Origin: Nymphaea colorata
Taxonomy: Eukaryota > Streptophyta > Magnoliopsida > Nymphaeales > Nymphaeaceae
DNA length: 64,000 nucleotides
Assembly: GCF_008831285.2 (NCBI RefSeq)
Contig: NC_045139.1
Span: forward strand, 10,070,704-10,134,703
Direction: 5' to 3'
Positions within the stretch are counted from its first letter, which is position 1; each line of letters starts with the position of its first letter. Made by a program: the position numbers and the translations under genes. The notes under the pieces were generated by a model. That model did not search any database, had not been told where the DNA came from, and saw only the letters and a list, made by a program, of their open reading frames with translations. Shown piece by piece: positions 9,880-23,399 of this stretch.

Positions 9880-12800
9880 CTCCTGTCCTCCACCTTCAAT
9901 GGGTTGTCATCTCTCCCTCTCTTTCTTCTTTTTCGTTAACTTGTCAAACTCATGGTTCGTCAACACCACACGTTATCCTTATCTCATGTAATGTGGCCCA
10001 ACTGGACACTATTTGGCTCCATATATTTTTAAATATTATTTTTTCCTTTAATAAATAATTTTATATTAAAATTTATTTTTATTTTTAAAAAATGTTTGTT
10101 CATGCTAAGCAGGTTGAACCAGGCTGGACTAGGCTCAGGTTTTGGGTTGTGGCCCGGCTCGAGCTCCACTGTTATGTTACCAGGTCGGGCTGATGCACAA
10201 GCTTAATAGCGACTGCTTGCCTAGGTCTAACTGGTTATGCTAACTTGATATAGAGTGTGCACACATATTATATGTTATGAAAGACACAATATTTGAAAAA
10301 CTGTCCCTAAGTATCATACTGCAAGAGCATTATCAATAGCTTTTGATATAGCCACAGTAAAAAGAAGTGTCATACTGCAAGAGCATTATCAATAGCTTTT
10401 GATATAGCCACAGTAAAAAGAAAAAACATGTCCTATAAAATCAAGCACAAGATGGAGCTCATTCATAAATTAAGCACAATTCCAAATGATCACTATTATA
10501 AGAACTGTACACTGATTATTTGTCTGCCAAGATGCTTGGACATCTATACATCCCCGATTACTTGGCATTCACTAACAAATTCAAAGAAGCTCGCTCAACG
10601 AGTGCCCATTATTTTGAAATGAGATGATTTTTGTTTTTTTTTAACAAAAATTTACCATTGAAAATGGTCTAAATAGGTCCACTAGCAACATTTTTTGTCG
10701 GATTATATATATATATTGAAATTATCCAGCTGCTAGATATTGTTAGATCACTAAATGGCGGAGGTAGAAAATTTATTTATGTGTGGAATTGCCATTACTA
10801 TGTATAACTTTGTAAAATACCAAATGCATCAATATAAAGATAAAAAAAAATTATAGGGTTAATGTGGCCAACTGCCTACAACTGTTTATATGTGGGCTAG
10901 GCTTCGACATACCTCAGGCCTACTTTCATCCAGTCACTCATCAAATCGAGCCGTCTGCAACTTCACGACAGGTAGAATAAAAATTTAAGTTTAGGTCAAG
11001 AAAAACTTTTCACTATCTAATGTTTATATCGCCTAGTGTCTGCTTGGTGAGGGGCGACACAGTGTAAATCACATGTGATTGGTATCGGTGGTCATTGTCA
11101 TGTTTCAGTATCAATATTATTTTCTTAAGTAGTAAATAAGCGTCACATCTAATTGAATGACGAACCGTTAGTTCCAATCAAATTTCCAACAATCAAAAGT
11201 AATATTATTTAATCAAACCTAACGAAGCCACTCGCCACGATTCACGGCACTACTCAGCTTGAATATCGACTTTGTAATTGAAAAAAGGAAGCAAGAAACG
11301 AAACTACGCGATGGGGAGAAATTATTGAAATGACCGCTTAGTCGCTTTCTCCATATCCGTTACTCCAAAAGCCAAAAAAAAAAGAAAAAAAAGAAAGACA
11401 TGGGCGATGTAAAAGGGTTCCCACTTCCATCACACGTTAGGCTAATCACCCAACCAGATCCAGATTTGGACTCGGATTTGAAAATATACGAGAAAAAAGG
11501 AACAACACAAAGCTCCAAATTCTACTCCTAATCGGATTTGAGTATACCAAATGAGAATTAGAATTTGGATATACGTGTACCTGATCCAGGTAATCGGAAA
11601 TGGATTTGGATCAAATATCTAGATCATCCTGGAAAAGAACAGACCGTTAATTCCGGGGCTCTGATACCCTGAAATATTTCAGGTGGTCCATAACGTGCTC
11701 TGAATTATATATATATATATAAGCCATGAATTGCGGATTCGGTGGGAAAGCTAATATAAAGATAAGAGCATTTCGCCTGCATGAAGACCAATGTGGACCC
11801 TACATTTGGATCGGACGAACCCTAATTGGATCTGAGGCGGAACACGTTAACCAGTGGGTCCTTTTGAAATTGAGTGCGAGTCTGACAAGGAAGCTGTTGA
11901 TTCATTAAATGGTCGCAGGCGACGAGAAGGTTCAAATTGTCCATGGTCCAAACCTGGACACTTCTGACCCGGCTCCATGCCCGCGTCGTCGTCCGGTCAG
12001 ATTAGGGTTACAGGTTCCGTGGTTTTCTTTTTCCGATTTAGAGTTCAAAGCTGTTTGGGGTTTTAGTGGCTCTATGGTACATTCTTCATGCCGTGTACAC
12101 TAATGTTTTTAGTTTAGATGTTCAATTGAAAATATGTCTTGAAATAGACATTGAAGCCGACCAACTATACTAAATCTTTTTTATTTGAAGAATTCTTTTT
12201 AATCAATTTTATTGAATTAAGAAACAAATATAAAACTATACATTTTCAAGAATATATAAAAAACACTTATTTGACCTTTCATAAAAAACACAAAAACTTG
12301 TAGCCATACACGTAAACACACGCACATACACGATGCTCAGCAATTTTACAATTCGCTCCTCAACTTGAATAACTAAAATCATTTTCCTAAAATGAAATGG
12401 CACAATTACTTTTAAGAAAAAGCTAAAAGGGAAACGTATTTTCCACATGATATGATTTCCTTTTGCAAATTGCATGTCTACTAACTGGCGGTAATGGCAT
12501 TAAAAGAAGAAGATATGTTTTTTAATAAAATGCAAATGCAACATGAACATGGCAATAATCAATGTCTTAATTATTTAGAATTTCCCAATATAAAGCTCCT
12601 TTGCTAAATAAAACTACTTGTCCTTTAAAAGAAATGCACGGCCGCAGCTTTAAGGCAAATGATATAACAAAAATGATATACATGTGACGTAAACTCATTT
12701 TTCTAAAGGAGTGTTTGATTCAAAAAGGAGGACCCCAAGTGTGACCTACATTTCTTAGTCGGAAGAACTGTGAATTTAATGTGAATCTTTTGCTGCATTT

Positions 12801-13445
12801 AGTTTAAAAGTCAAGAGAAACCCTTAATCTACTTTGATATGAGATATTCAATATTTGAAATCTCTGAACTTGAGATCAAGCCGTTTTATCTTAAATCATA
12901 CATTCATCAACAACCATGAATTTAGTATGGATTGTTTGCTACACCAACAAAAACATGTCTAGTAATCAAAATTTAAGTGTAATCAAGCATTCCGTAAATA
13001 TATTAAGTAAGCTATCAGCTAAGTTCTAAGATACTGTATGTACTTTTTTTTCGAAAAAATAAGTATGTTTTGTTGTTCAATCATTTCTAAAGAAAAAAAA
13101 AAACAAAGTGGCTTAAGGGAACCGATGCTTGCAGTTATAGAGCTGCAACAATATATAAGCCATGCAAAGCCGTTGCCAAAGATTAAATGAATAATACAAA
13201 TGAGAAGATTAAATTTTATCGGTAACAATAAAGTATATAATATGCAAGAATTCTTATGTAGGTTTATGGAATAAAGATAAATAAACTAAAAATGAACAAG
13301 AAAGTAAATGAAAAGAAACATGATAACATCAAACACCGATGACCCGACGTTCCCCAGAAAACGCGTCTTCCCTTTCCGAACGCACCGCTCTGTATTCGAA
13401 TAATAGAAAAGGAAAGAAAACGGGGGAAGAGAGAGAGAAAGAAAG
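9880..13445. other. AT-rich intergenic sequence upstream of the TMK gene
   Basis: No coding sequence supported. It holds a 56-bp tandem duplication, a short (TA) run near 11708 and several long A/T tracts. The last few hundred bases presumably include the TMK promoter, but no element was confidently identified. Confidence 0.5.
10315..10422 (+). repeat. 56-bp tandem duplication
   Basis: The block starting catactgcaagagcattatc at 10315 is repeated at 10371. The first 52 bases of the second copy match exactly. Identity is high enough to suggest a recent slippage event. Confidence 0.9.
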
Positions 13446-13616
13446 AGAAGAAGAAGAAGAAGAAGAAGAAGGAAGAAACCCTCCGCTTCTCTCTCCGCTT
13501 GCTTCGCCCGACCGAAGGGAGCACCTCTCTCTCTCTCTCTCTCTCTCTGCCACCCCCCTCGTCCTCTCTCTAGCGCTCTCCCTCTCTCTCCCTCTGTCTG
13601 CAAAGGCGAGAGCTCC
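13446..13616 (+). repeat. GAA and CT microsatellites in the TMK leader
   Basis: An (AGA)n tract (about 13446..13473) and a (CT)n tract (about 13524..13548), plus further CT-rich sequence, lie immediately upstream of the TMK start codon. CT-rich 5' leaders are common in plant genes. Low-complexity frames through these tracts are not coding. Confidence 0.8.
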
Positions 13617-16600
13617 ATGGGTCGCCGTCGACGGCGTCAGGCGACGGCCGTCGATCACGCACTATGGGTGCTCGCCCTCATCGCGTTCCATTTGTTCTCC
13701 GTGGTCTTGGGAGCCACATCCGCCGACGACGTCACGGCGATGACGGCCCTCTCAAACGCCATCGGCGGCGATTCTTTGGGGTGGAAGGGAACCGATCCCT
13801 GCAATGCTTGGCGTGGTGTAAAGTGCGACGCTAACCGCGTTACCTCCATCCAGCTTGCAAACGCCGGCATATCTGGTACCATCCCCTCCAAAGCCATATC
13901 TGCCCTCACAATGCTCACCACCCTTAGCCTCCAGGGAAACCATCTCACCGGCGCTCTTCCTTCTTTTGCCGGCCTATCGTCCCTTCAGACCCTGTACCTC
14001 GATAACAACAATTTTTCCTCCGTCCCTCCCGGGATCTTCTCCGGCCTCACCAGCCTGCAGAACCTCCATCTCGACAACAACCAGTTCGCCCCCTGGGTCA
14101 TCCCTGACCTTTCCGATTCCACCAGCCTCCAAGCCTTCACCGCCAGCAATGCCTTCATCACGGGAACCATTCCGGATTACTTTGGAAAAATGGTGAATCT
14201 TCAGTCCCTCAGGCTTTCCTACAACAACCTCACCGGCGGGCTGCCTACCACCTTCGCCGGCTCCGGCATCCAGAACCTCTGGCTCAACAACCAGCAGGGT
14301 GAGAAGCTTAGCGGCTCAATTGAGGTTCTTGGTCAGATGACGAGCCTTGTTCAGGCCTGGCTACACTCGAATGCTTTCACCGGTCCCATCCCGGACCTCA
14401 CCAAATGCACGTCTCTGGTCGATCTGCAACTCAGAGACAACTCCCTCACAGGTGTCCTGCCCTCCTCCCTCTTCTCCATGCGCTCTCTGCTCAACATTTC
14501 TCTATCCAACAACCGTCTCCAGGGTCAATACCCCAACTTTAACAGTTCTGTCACACAAAACATAGGGACCTTGAATAGTTTCTGCCTTCCCCAACCTGGG
14601 CCCTGTGATCAACGAGTCGATATCCTCCTTGCGATTGCTGCGGCGGTAAACTACCCACTTGATTTCGCCAACTCCTGGAAAGGGAATGATCCTTGCAGCG
14701 GGCCCTGGTCGGGTGTCACCTGCGATGCGAAGGGGGTCATCACCGTGCTCAATTTCGCAAATCGTCGTTTGGTCGGAACCATCTCCCCGGCAATCGCAAA
14801 CCTGACTGGCCTGAAGACGCTGTACCTCAGCAACAACAATCTGACAGGACCCATCCCTGCGAGCCTCACCACTCTGCAGAATCTGCAGATAATTGATGTC
14901 TCCAACAATAATCTTACCGGTGCTGTACCGGCATTTAGCCCGAACGTTACGCTGAAGAGTTCGGGCAATCTATATCTGGGCACTGGTGGATCCTCCGGTG
15001 GAAGTGGAGGATCTGGAGATGATGGTGGTGGTGGGACTGCATCTGGCTCGTCTGGGTCGGCGGCGCATGGTGGATCGCTGTCGGCCGCCGCTCGAGTGGG
15101 AATAGGAATAGGTGTTGTATTGGCGCTAGTGATTGTTGCTGGGCTAGTCTTTTGTTACTTTTGCAAGTCCAAGGGACGGGGATTCGGACGCGTGCAGAGT
15201 CCGCCTTCTTCTGCAAATGGGCTAGGAGAGGTTAAACTTAACGTTGGCAATGACAATACCAATGTCACTAGTGAGGAACACAGCGCGTCCAGCAGTTTGC
15301 CCGACCCTGGTAGCATGGTGATATCGATCCAAGTGCTTCAGGAGGTGACGAACAATTTCAGCGACTCGAACGAGATAGGCCGGGGAGGTTTCGGAGTTGT
15401 TTACAGAGGAGAGCTTCATGATGGGACCAAGATTGCAGTGAAGAGGATGCAGGGAGCCACAATGGGAGGCAAAGGCATGAATGAGTTCTTGGCGGAGATC
15501 AATGTGCTGACGAAGGTGAGGCATCGGCACTTGGTGGCGCTGCTCGGCTACTGCATTGAGAGGAACGAAAGGCTTCTGGTTTATGAATATATGCCACAGG
15601 GGACGTTGGGGCAGCATCTATTTGAAGGACCAGAGAACGGTTTCTGTTTTCTCAATTGGAAAGCAAGGCTGACCATTGCATTGGATGTCGCCAGGGGAGT
15701 TGAATATTTGCATAGTTTGGCATTGACTAGTTTCATTCACAGGGATCTGAAACCTTCCAATATACTGTTGGATGATAATATGAGAGCAAAAGTTTCAGAT
15801 TTTGGCCTTGTAAAACTTGCACCTGAAGGGAAATACTCAGTGGAGACACGATTGGCCGGAACGTTTGGATATCTTGCACCTGAATATGCTGGTCAGTTGA
15901 TTGGGTTCTCATGTCGTTCATTCTTTTCTTTATGCTTAAGTTCATTATTAGATGCATATAATGATATAATGGTCTATATTTTTGTTCTCGTCGTTTTGAT
16001 GATTTGCCACATATTGTCAGTTTTAAATCATTTTACCAGCCCATATTATTTGCACTTGCTATAATTTCAGTCCCATTTGCATGATATTGATATCCTTAGT
16101 ATGAATTGGAATTAATATGATGCTTGCATATTTCGTTTGACACGGTTCAGCTGAGGAACATTTTCCTCGTAGTCATGATGAGCTATAAGTTAATGATATT
16201 TAACCCATAGGTCCCAAGATAACTAATATTCTTCATACTCTTTCACATTACCTTTTCTGATGCCATCAATGAGCTAAAAAATATGAGCTGATGATTACCA
16301 TAACTAAGCTCATGCCAGAAGTACTTATATTTCTGAGAGATAATTCTATCAGTCGCAATGTCTTCTATGATATCTTTCAAGGCTATGGATGCTGGTCTAT
16401 GCTTCTTCCAGATCTAGTTGGTACATCCGAGGGCTTGGATTCTCCTTGATGTCCCTTGCACACAAAAGAAGGACCTCAAGAGTCGGTACATCATATGTCG
16501 CCCGTTGTAGTTTTTGTAAATATGTGCCTTTTGGAGTTTCAGAATCAGTTTCATTGATGTCAATATGAATGTTTGTAACGTCTGTTTTCTGGGGAACTTT

Positions 16601-17855
16601 GTGGAACTATATGTTTTCTGAAAACCAGATTATTGGACCTTATTATGTCATTACATGTTACCTGGGAATGATTGGAACGTCAACGATCATTTATTATGCC
16701 ATTTAGATGGTTCTGTTTCGTTTTTTCCTACTTGGGTCGAACTTTGACCAAGCAACGTTATCATCATGACTTGTTCTCATAGAATTTTACATCATTTTGG
16801 GCTTGAATGGCGGGGGCCTGTTTATTCAACTGCACGACAAAGGAAGCTCTGGCGAAGCAAATGTATGGTAGGACCTTTTGCAATCGTTGAATAACAAGAT
16901 AGCTGTTTCTAGCTGTCTTATTTGTATGTATGCCAGGTGGATCATATCTGTGAATTGAGCTTCCCACTGTGACCTGTTTCCTGTTTGGTCTGGAAGATCG
17001 TAGTGGGCTTAATCTAGGAGTAACCATTAATGATTATGGTATACCAGGAACTTGGTGTTTTATAATTTCATTTAGTTGAAGCTAAAAGTTGTGTCTTGCT
17101 GCACCAAGAAATGTCTTGAATAGTCACCATGCGATTTTACTGATTTGCCGTACAACAGTTCTTTCTCTCTGTGTGTGTGTGTGTGTGAATTATATTTTTG
17201 GTCAATAGTGTTGTTGGCACGCTGGTTTCAAGTAGGGCTTTGATAACATGTTCCAAGAATATTGGTTTCTACTTCTATCACTTTATTGGAGATCTGCTGC
17301 CTAAGACTTGCAATGTGGTTTTGTGCAGCTACTGGAAGGGTAACAACGAAGGTTGATGTCTATGCATTTGGGGTGATCCTCATGGAAATGATAACAGGTC
17401 GGAAAGCCCTGGACCAATCACAGCCAGAAGAAAGCTCCCATCTTGTGACATGGTTCCGAAGAATCTTGATTGGCAACAAGGGCGATGTCAGCAAGGCTAT
17501 TGATCCAACCCTCAATTTAGATGATGAGGAAACGTTCAATAGCATTTCCGTAGTGGCTGAGTTAGCTGGCCATTGCACTGCCCGGGAGCCACACCAGAGG
17601 CCGGATATGGGGCATGCTGTTAGCGTGCTTGCACCGCTGGTAGAACAATGGAAGCCCAGCAGCAGAGATGAAGAAACAAGTGAAGGTATCAACTACGACA
17701 TACCACTCTCAGTAGCTATACAAAGATGGCAAGCCAATGAAGGCAGCACCTCTATGATGACACAGTCGTTCTACAGAGGTACCACAAGCGTGGAGAATAC
17801 GCAGTCCAGTATTCCGGTAGGTGCAGTTTTCCCAGATTCTGTGAACTGCCGATGA
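13617..17855 (+). CDS. TMK4: TMK-family LRR receptor-like kinase
   Basis: Plasma-membrane receptor kinase of the TMK group, which acts in auxin and cell-surface signalling in Arabidopsis. Two exons, 13617..15891 and 17329..17855, join in phase 1 (intron 1437 bp; APEYA continues as ATGRVTTK), giving 933 aa. In order: signal peptide to about residue 37; Cys-pair cap ([11 protein letters not shown]); a first LRR block; the TMK-typical non-LRR island (about 321-372, [10 protein letters not shown] to GNDPC); a second short LRR block; a Gly/Ser linker; one membrane span (about 493-515); then Ser/Thr kinase. The kinase has [11 protein letters not shown] (about 587), Lys in [13 protein letters not shown] (about 707), DFG (about 728) and APE, all intact. 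From memory the ectodomain ([14 protein letters not shown]) and GTLGQHLFE resemble TMK4 most; the subclade is inference. The start ATG is the first before a good signal peptide. Confidence 0.93.
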
Positions 17856-20124
17856 GAAAAGAAAGGAAAAGCAGTAATATCCAGTATTCCAATCGCCTTT
17901 TTCTTAATTCTGTTCTTTCAATTTTTATCTGTTTCAGCAGCTTTCTGCTCCCAATCTCTTCATTTGTTTGTAAAGGCAAGCAGACTAACAGAATTTGAGT
18001 TTAGGATGGCCTTCCAAGTGGTCGGAACTTGGGAAGCGGCCAGAGGAATTGCTTCAATGTGTAAAATTTTCCGTTTGGGGATACATATGTATCGTATATC
18101 ACCACTTTTCCACCTTATGGTTGATTCTGTTAAGCAGTGAACTCTCTATGACAAAGCTAACGACCAAATTGATCGACTGCTATAATTTCTCATTAGTTTC
18201 AATAAGCAAATTCCATTCCGCTGCAGACGCCGGTCGAGAAACGAAAACAAGTGCTAGAGAGCCGGGAAATATGCAGGATATACACAACAAGAGATCCTCC
18301 ATCGACTTTCTTCATCCCTACGCTTCCTTGCCTCTGTGGGCGAAGGAGTTTCCTTTTGTTTTATAATCTATAGTACTATGTCATGTTGTTTGGCTATTGA
18401 AGTGGGTGGAGCCGTCACATGGGTGGAAAGCCCACTAAAAAAGCCTTGATTGCCGTGGCTGGTGGAGGAGGGTTTTTTTCTTTTCTTTTTATGGTTCAGA
18501 TGTGAATGTGGTCTTGCTGGATGAGCCGAACTTCTTCCTTCTTGTGGTGCACGTGGGTGGTCCGAGAGGAAGCTCTGCTTTGGGTTTCTTTCAAGTTGTT
18601 TATGAAACAGACAAGAGGGAAAAAGGTGGCACACTTTGTTTTCTTTTTCCTTTCCAGTTATGGGGTTTTGGGACTGTGTAAGGAGGAAAAAGTGGATATA
18701 TTGAATATTTTAACATCTTGTCTTTTTACTGGGGAGAGGGAAACGATGTGCCATTTTGCTGTTCCCCTGTACCCTTTCTTGGATTTCTTATTCTGCATAT
18801 AGTACTTGCTTTACAAGCATTGTCCCAAAATGGTCTCGTGACAGTGTCATTCCTCATGTTCTTTAAAGCGATGACTAACTAATCTAAGACAGGGATCCAT
18901 TTACCTGATCTCAATGGATTACCTCACATGTTACTCAAGTCTTGAGATTTTAAGATTCATAGATTTAAGATCAGATCCTTCCCTTCTGATATTTAGAGGG
19001 TTCACACAGCCTTGGAAAGCAGTGGAACAGACTTTAATTGGTGCATCTGTTACACCTGAAACAAACGTGGTCCCTCCCCTTCCCGGGCCTGAGCTTGTTC
19101 TTCCTGTTCCATGGATGATGCCAGCAACTGGAATCCTGGCATCCTATGGAACAGGAAACAGGACGATCTCTTACCGATCCACCACATTCATTGCTTAAGG
19201 CCTATGAGATTCAAAACACGCCTGGTATATTAGTTTTGTGCTTAACTTTCTTCAACCAGAACAATTAGCCTTGGACAGATCTCTTCCACAAAGCACCCAC
19301 TCGTAAAGAGAAGAATACTGTTTTCAAGATTCTCTCTTCTCCTCACAGTTCAAACACTCATGAAGTTTAAGAGGTAAGTAGTATGTTGTGACCACCAAAC
19401 ACCCCCTCCCTTGATCTTTCAAGAATTAAACAGTATTGGACTTGAGAAACCATGCACCATAGCTCTCCCACGTGAACCTTTCTAGGTATAAAAGGGGGAA
19501 GCAAGACCCTCAAGATGAAGAAGATCAAGGCGTTCAATGGGACCAGTTTCATCTTGTTGGCATCATTCAGTAGGTGTCTCTGCCTAATCCCATCTTATAT
19601 CATTAAAAGAAGAGGGAGTTCTAAGCCATGCATTATTGTTGCAGTTGTCCCCCACAGTTTTTTCTTTACAGAAATGGATTCATATGATTGGAAGATCATT
19701 TGGTACAGAGAACAAAGACGGAAAAGATAAGACCTTATAATTGAGATTCTTCTCGGAGCCCTTCTGCGAGCATCAGTCTAATTGCAGGGCTTATCTCAGT
19801 CATGGCCCAGAGACACTTGTTGGTAGACATCGTGGTCGAATGCACAATTGTGGTCGTCATTTTATATTGGGACCAGCTCGCTGCCTGCGTGTCCTCAGCA
19901 ACCATGGAGATAAGTTTAACGTTTTCTAGATCCTGATGGTTAGGACGCAAAAGAAAAGACAGATAGAGCCAACCTGTCTTGCAATAGGTTGAGCCACTAG
20001 GAATATGGCATCTTAAGTGGGATCCGATGAAACGTCATCTCAGTGCATATGTACAAATCTCCTCAAATCTCAACATTTTAATTTCTTTTTAACCTAATCT
20101 TGCCGTATGCGTATGAACTACGTG

Positions 20125-20126
<2 letters not shown>
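17856..20126. other. Intergenic sequence downstream of TMK
   Basis: TMK 3' UTR, then unassigned DNA. Short open frames around 18914..19198 and 19515..19730 look like nothing I recognise and show no splice or domain support. Confidence 0.5.

Positions 20127-20206
<80 letters not shown>
20127..20206. repeat. (TA)n microsatellite, about 80 bp
   Basis: Uninterrupted AT dinucleotide run. The YIYIYI reading frame through it is an artefact. Confidence 0.97.
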
Positions 20207-20209
<3 letters not shown>

Positions 20210-20970
20210 TTTTATTTGTAATAGATCATATGGACCGCCACATGGTAAACAACCACATAGTCGTGGTCTCTTAGAGAACAATTGATCATAGGGTAGTGAT
20301 TCGGATCTCATGAGGCTGTCCCGTATATACTGGACTCAAGTTCACGGTTTTAACACTGAATTAAGGTTTAAAAAAATGGGCTTTGTGGAGAAAACGCCCA
20401 TGCAGACTCTCCACCTACCTTGCTCATGCCAAAAATGTTAAAAGTAATCCATAAATTTATAGGGGCACTTGGTAACCATAGGAATATGTTACTATTTCAC
20501 GTATTTGAGCCAAACATTATGATAGGTTCCTGAACAAAACCTATTTTTCTTATATAAGCTTCATGTAACCCGTGAATATATGTATAGGCGTTCTTAACTG
20601 TTCCCAATGCTAGTATGCGGTGGTATTTCTTAACGTCGAATTTTTTCAAACGAGAACTTTGTTGAAAATTATCATCAACGATGAAGGAGAAAGTATCCCA
20701 CTTTTCAATGCATCACTCCATATCACATAAATTCGTAAGTGACTTAAATTGGTGCAACTATTTTTATGGTGTGTCTGATCCCAATTACGCTACAGGCTGT
20801 GTACTGCAAGGACGAGTTGGCCACACCCCATTTCCAAATATGCATTTCTTGGAAGCACGTAAACTCAAACAACAGACTCTGATTTCCTGTGCTCCTCAAA
20901 CTGACCTGACCCCCTTTACAGTAGTATCACATGTGGTTAACCCAACGCAAATAATTTAAGTTGCCTGAGA

Positions 20971-21128
20971 CACAGCGGAGCCAAAAAAAATTTTTGGTGA
21001 GGGCATTCATTCAAGTTCTTTGATTTTTTTAGCACCTATATGTATAACAATCAAATATATCAAAACATTAACATGTATATTAAACTAATTTTGTTGCTTA
21101 CACCAGCCACCATGTGGCTCCGCCACTG
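20971..21128. mobile_element. hAT-like MITE, older copy
   Basis: A 158-bp AT-rich stretch begins CACAGCGGAGCCA and ends TGGCTCCGCCACTG, imperfect inverted termini of the CAGTGG(C)GGAGC type. Flanking 8-mers gcctgaga (20963..20970) and gcttgagc (21129..21136) agree at 6 of 8 positions, fitting an aged hAT target duplication. Confidence 0.6.
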
Positions 21129-21135
21129 GCTTGAG

Positions 21136-21189
21136 CAGGGGTGGAGGGAGGGGGGCCCGCCGAGGCCATGGCCCCACCCCAACCAAGTG

Positions 21190-21251
<62 letters not shown>

Positions 21252-21385
21252 GTAAAAGTTTTTTTTTTTTTTTTGCTTTCATGTATTTTTTTAGTGTGAG
21301 TTAAGTTTGGTCCTACCCAAATCCAACCCACAAAACTCAGCCTCCATTTGGTCCGCCCTTGAAGAAAATCCTGGCTTCACTCCTG
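21136..21385. mobile_element. Second hAT-like MITE abutting the first
   Basis: Starts CAGGGGTGGAGGGAGG and ends with the inverse of CAGGAGTGAAGCCAGG, about 250 bp, with an AT interior that includes a (TA)n run. Body and termini resemble the common plant CAGGGGYGGAGCCAGG MITE type. The target duplication is poorly preserved, so exact ends are uncertain. Confidence 0.5.
21193..21249. repeat. (TA)n microsatellite, 57 bp
   Basis: AT dinucleotide run inside the MITE at 21136..21385, followed by a poly-T tract. Confidence 0.97.
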
Positions 21386-22636
21386 AGCTTAGATTATCGA
21401 ATGGGTTGATGCAATAGACAAAGTGGGGGCTAATATGCGGTTGGCCTCTGTTTTGAACTTCCTTAACATCAACTCTCTGAAACATAGCAATTTCATTGTA
21501 GCATTGACAGATACAACCTACCCAGTGATGTTCGACCCAGCTGGTACCAAATTAAAGGAAAATCAATTATATAGGTAAATGAGAAAAGTTTTCTGTTCGG
21601 TCTTATCTTTTGTTTATAATTTTAAAAGAAGCGATTTCGTTTTTAGTTTCTAATAAGGGCCATCCTTTTAATAAAGCTTCTCTTAACCAGAGAAAAAAAA
21701 GAGAGACTGAAATGATAAAAGTTAAATGTGATTTAATGATCACAGATGGTCGCTAGCCTTTTTAATTTGGTCTCTCATGTTAAATATAATTTCACTTTAA
21801 AAACCTTATTTAACCCCCCATGAAAAGCGAATTCCTTCTTCTTCTTCTTTTTTTATTATAATAAGCAAAGGAATTTTCGGGAGAGTTAATTTAGTTTATT
21901 AGTCTAGACTAAATTATATTGTTTGCTTCTTTGCTACTTCCCCCAAAGTAAATATCAACTTCCCAATTCTAGCTTAAGAGATGTATAGACTTTGAGCTGG
22001 AAGTATTTCCTCCAATTCACCACCGACGGTGGCGGCATCTCCTAATAACTTTATCAATGGGGATCAACTTCAGTGTGTCCTGTTGAAAAGAGCAAACTAA
22101 GGTTCTCAGTTAGAAAGTGGGTTGGGGCGATTATTCTTCAGTCTCCCACTTAAGGGAAGATCTTAAAACCATGAAACCACGGGGTCATTTGGCTGGAAGG
22201 ATACAGTATGAGTGTCTTTTATATCTGCCACAATGATTGAGGTAGTTTTGTAGACAATAGTTGTAATGTTCAACAAATATGTTTCAATCTTTCGAGTAGA
22301 TTCATGGAACACTCACAAAATGTCCATACTATCAAATGATCCATTTAGTTACTCGATTAGAGAGGTTTGGAACTCAATTTTAATCTTCCCAAGTTCAAAT
22401 GCTATGAACGGTTGAGGAGACATAAGTTTGAATAATAACCCAAATCAGCTCATATGAAACCAGAACTGCATTGAAAAATAATTGAAATATAACTCCAAGT
22501 GTATTTGCCCAGCGAAATGAAGGCTCCTGATTTGGCACATAAATATCTATCCATCCACGCTAGGTGGTTCATGTTCATTGCAAACACCTAGTACCCACCA
22601 TGCTCGACAGAATCCAAAGGATGGGTCATTCATTGG
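21386..22636. other. Intergenic sequence, no gene recognised
   Basis: AT-rich, with no frame, RNA or transposon end that I can support. Confidence 0.5.
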
Positions 22637-22644
22637 CCTACAGG

Positions 22645-22824
22645 CAGGGGCAAAGTTAGAACCCTTTTAGGGGAGCCAAATTAAAGTTTCTAAATTTTGA
22701 TAGGAGCCAAAATATCATTTTTCAAAATTTTTATATAAAACAAGTGCAATTTTTTAAAATTTACATGCAATTTTTTTTTTAAAAAAGGTGGGATCTAGGG
22801 CCCATTCCAGCCCCCATTGGCCTG
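22645..22824. mobile_element. hAT-like MITE with near-perfect target duplication
   Basis: A 180-bp element begins CAGGGGCAAAGTTAG and has the typical interior (ggagccaaa..., long T/A tracts, gggcccattccagccccc). It ends GGCCTG. Flanks CCTACAGG (22637..22644) and CCTATAGG (22825..22832) match at 7 of 8 bases. The 3' terminus has diverged. Confidence 0.65.
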
Positions 22825-23399
22825 CCTATAGGTATGTTCTCTGTCTTCACTTAGAAGAAAGTAAAGTGTCAATCACATTATGTTTTATTACAACTCACTA
22901 TGAAGGACTGGGAATCAATGGATGACATATTCAAGTACAAGCAAATCTATCGTACCACAATTATGTAGGAATGAAAGTGGCGATTAAGCCATAGTTTCAA
23001 AGCGGGAGTAGCTCAGGAAATCCTGGTGCATGTGTTTCCATGTAGTCAATTGGCCCTCAAGGGCTTCAAGATGATCTAATCTCCATGATCTGAGGCCGGT
23101 GAATTGCCTCTTGAAACACTTCGCTTGGGCATGTAGATAGGATCTTTAGAAGTTATAAAAGCTTATGATGATCTTCTCTACCTCCCAATGAATAAATTCG
23201 TTAGTGTTGAAGTATTCGTGAAGCAGTTTAAAATAAGTGTAGCATTGATATCTACAACAGCAAAAAGCAAATTTGTGCAATATATTGCGTGCCATCCAAA
23301 CGACCCCTGCCCATGAAAGAAAACTTCAAACAAAAATAATATAAGATACAACAAAGAGAACAAGATTCAAATATTTCCAGAACGCCCATGATGCTGATA

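Noticed and set aside
10745-10890. Possible further hAT MITE starting tggcggaggtagaaa
   Set aside because: No matching opposite terminus or target duplication was found.
13264-13743. Overlapping frames rich in RERERE or SLSLSL upstream of the TMK start
   Set aside because: They arise from GAA/GA/CT microsatellites in the 5' leader; the TMK frame starting at 13617 explains the coding signal.
18914-19730. Two frames of 71-94 aa downstream of TMK
   Set aside because: No homology that I recognise, in low-complexity intergenic DNA.
20100-20285. Open frames reading YIYIYI across (TA)n tracts (also near 21040-21331 and 37013-37352)
   Set aside because: They are translations of dinucleotide microsatellites, with no start context or homology.
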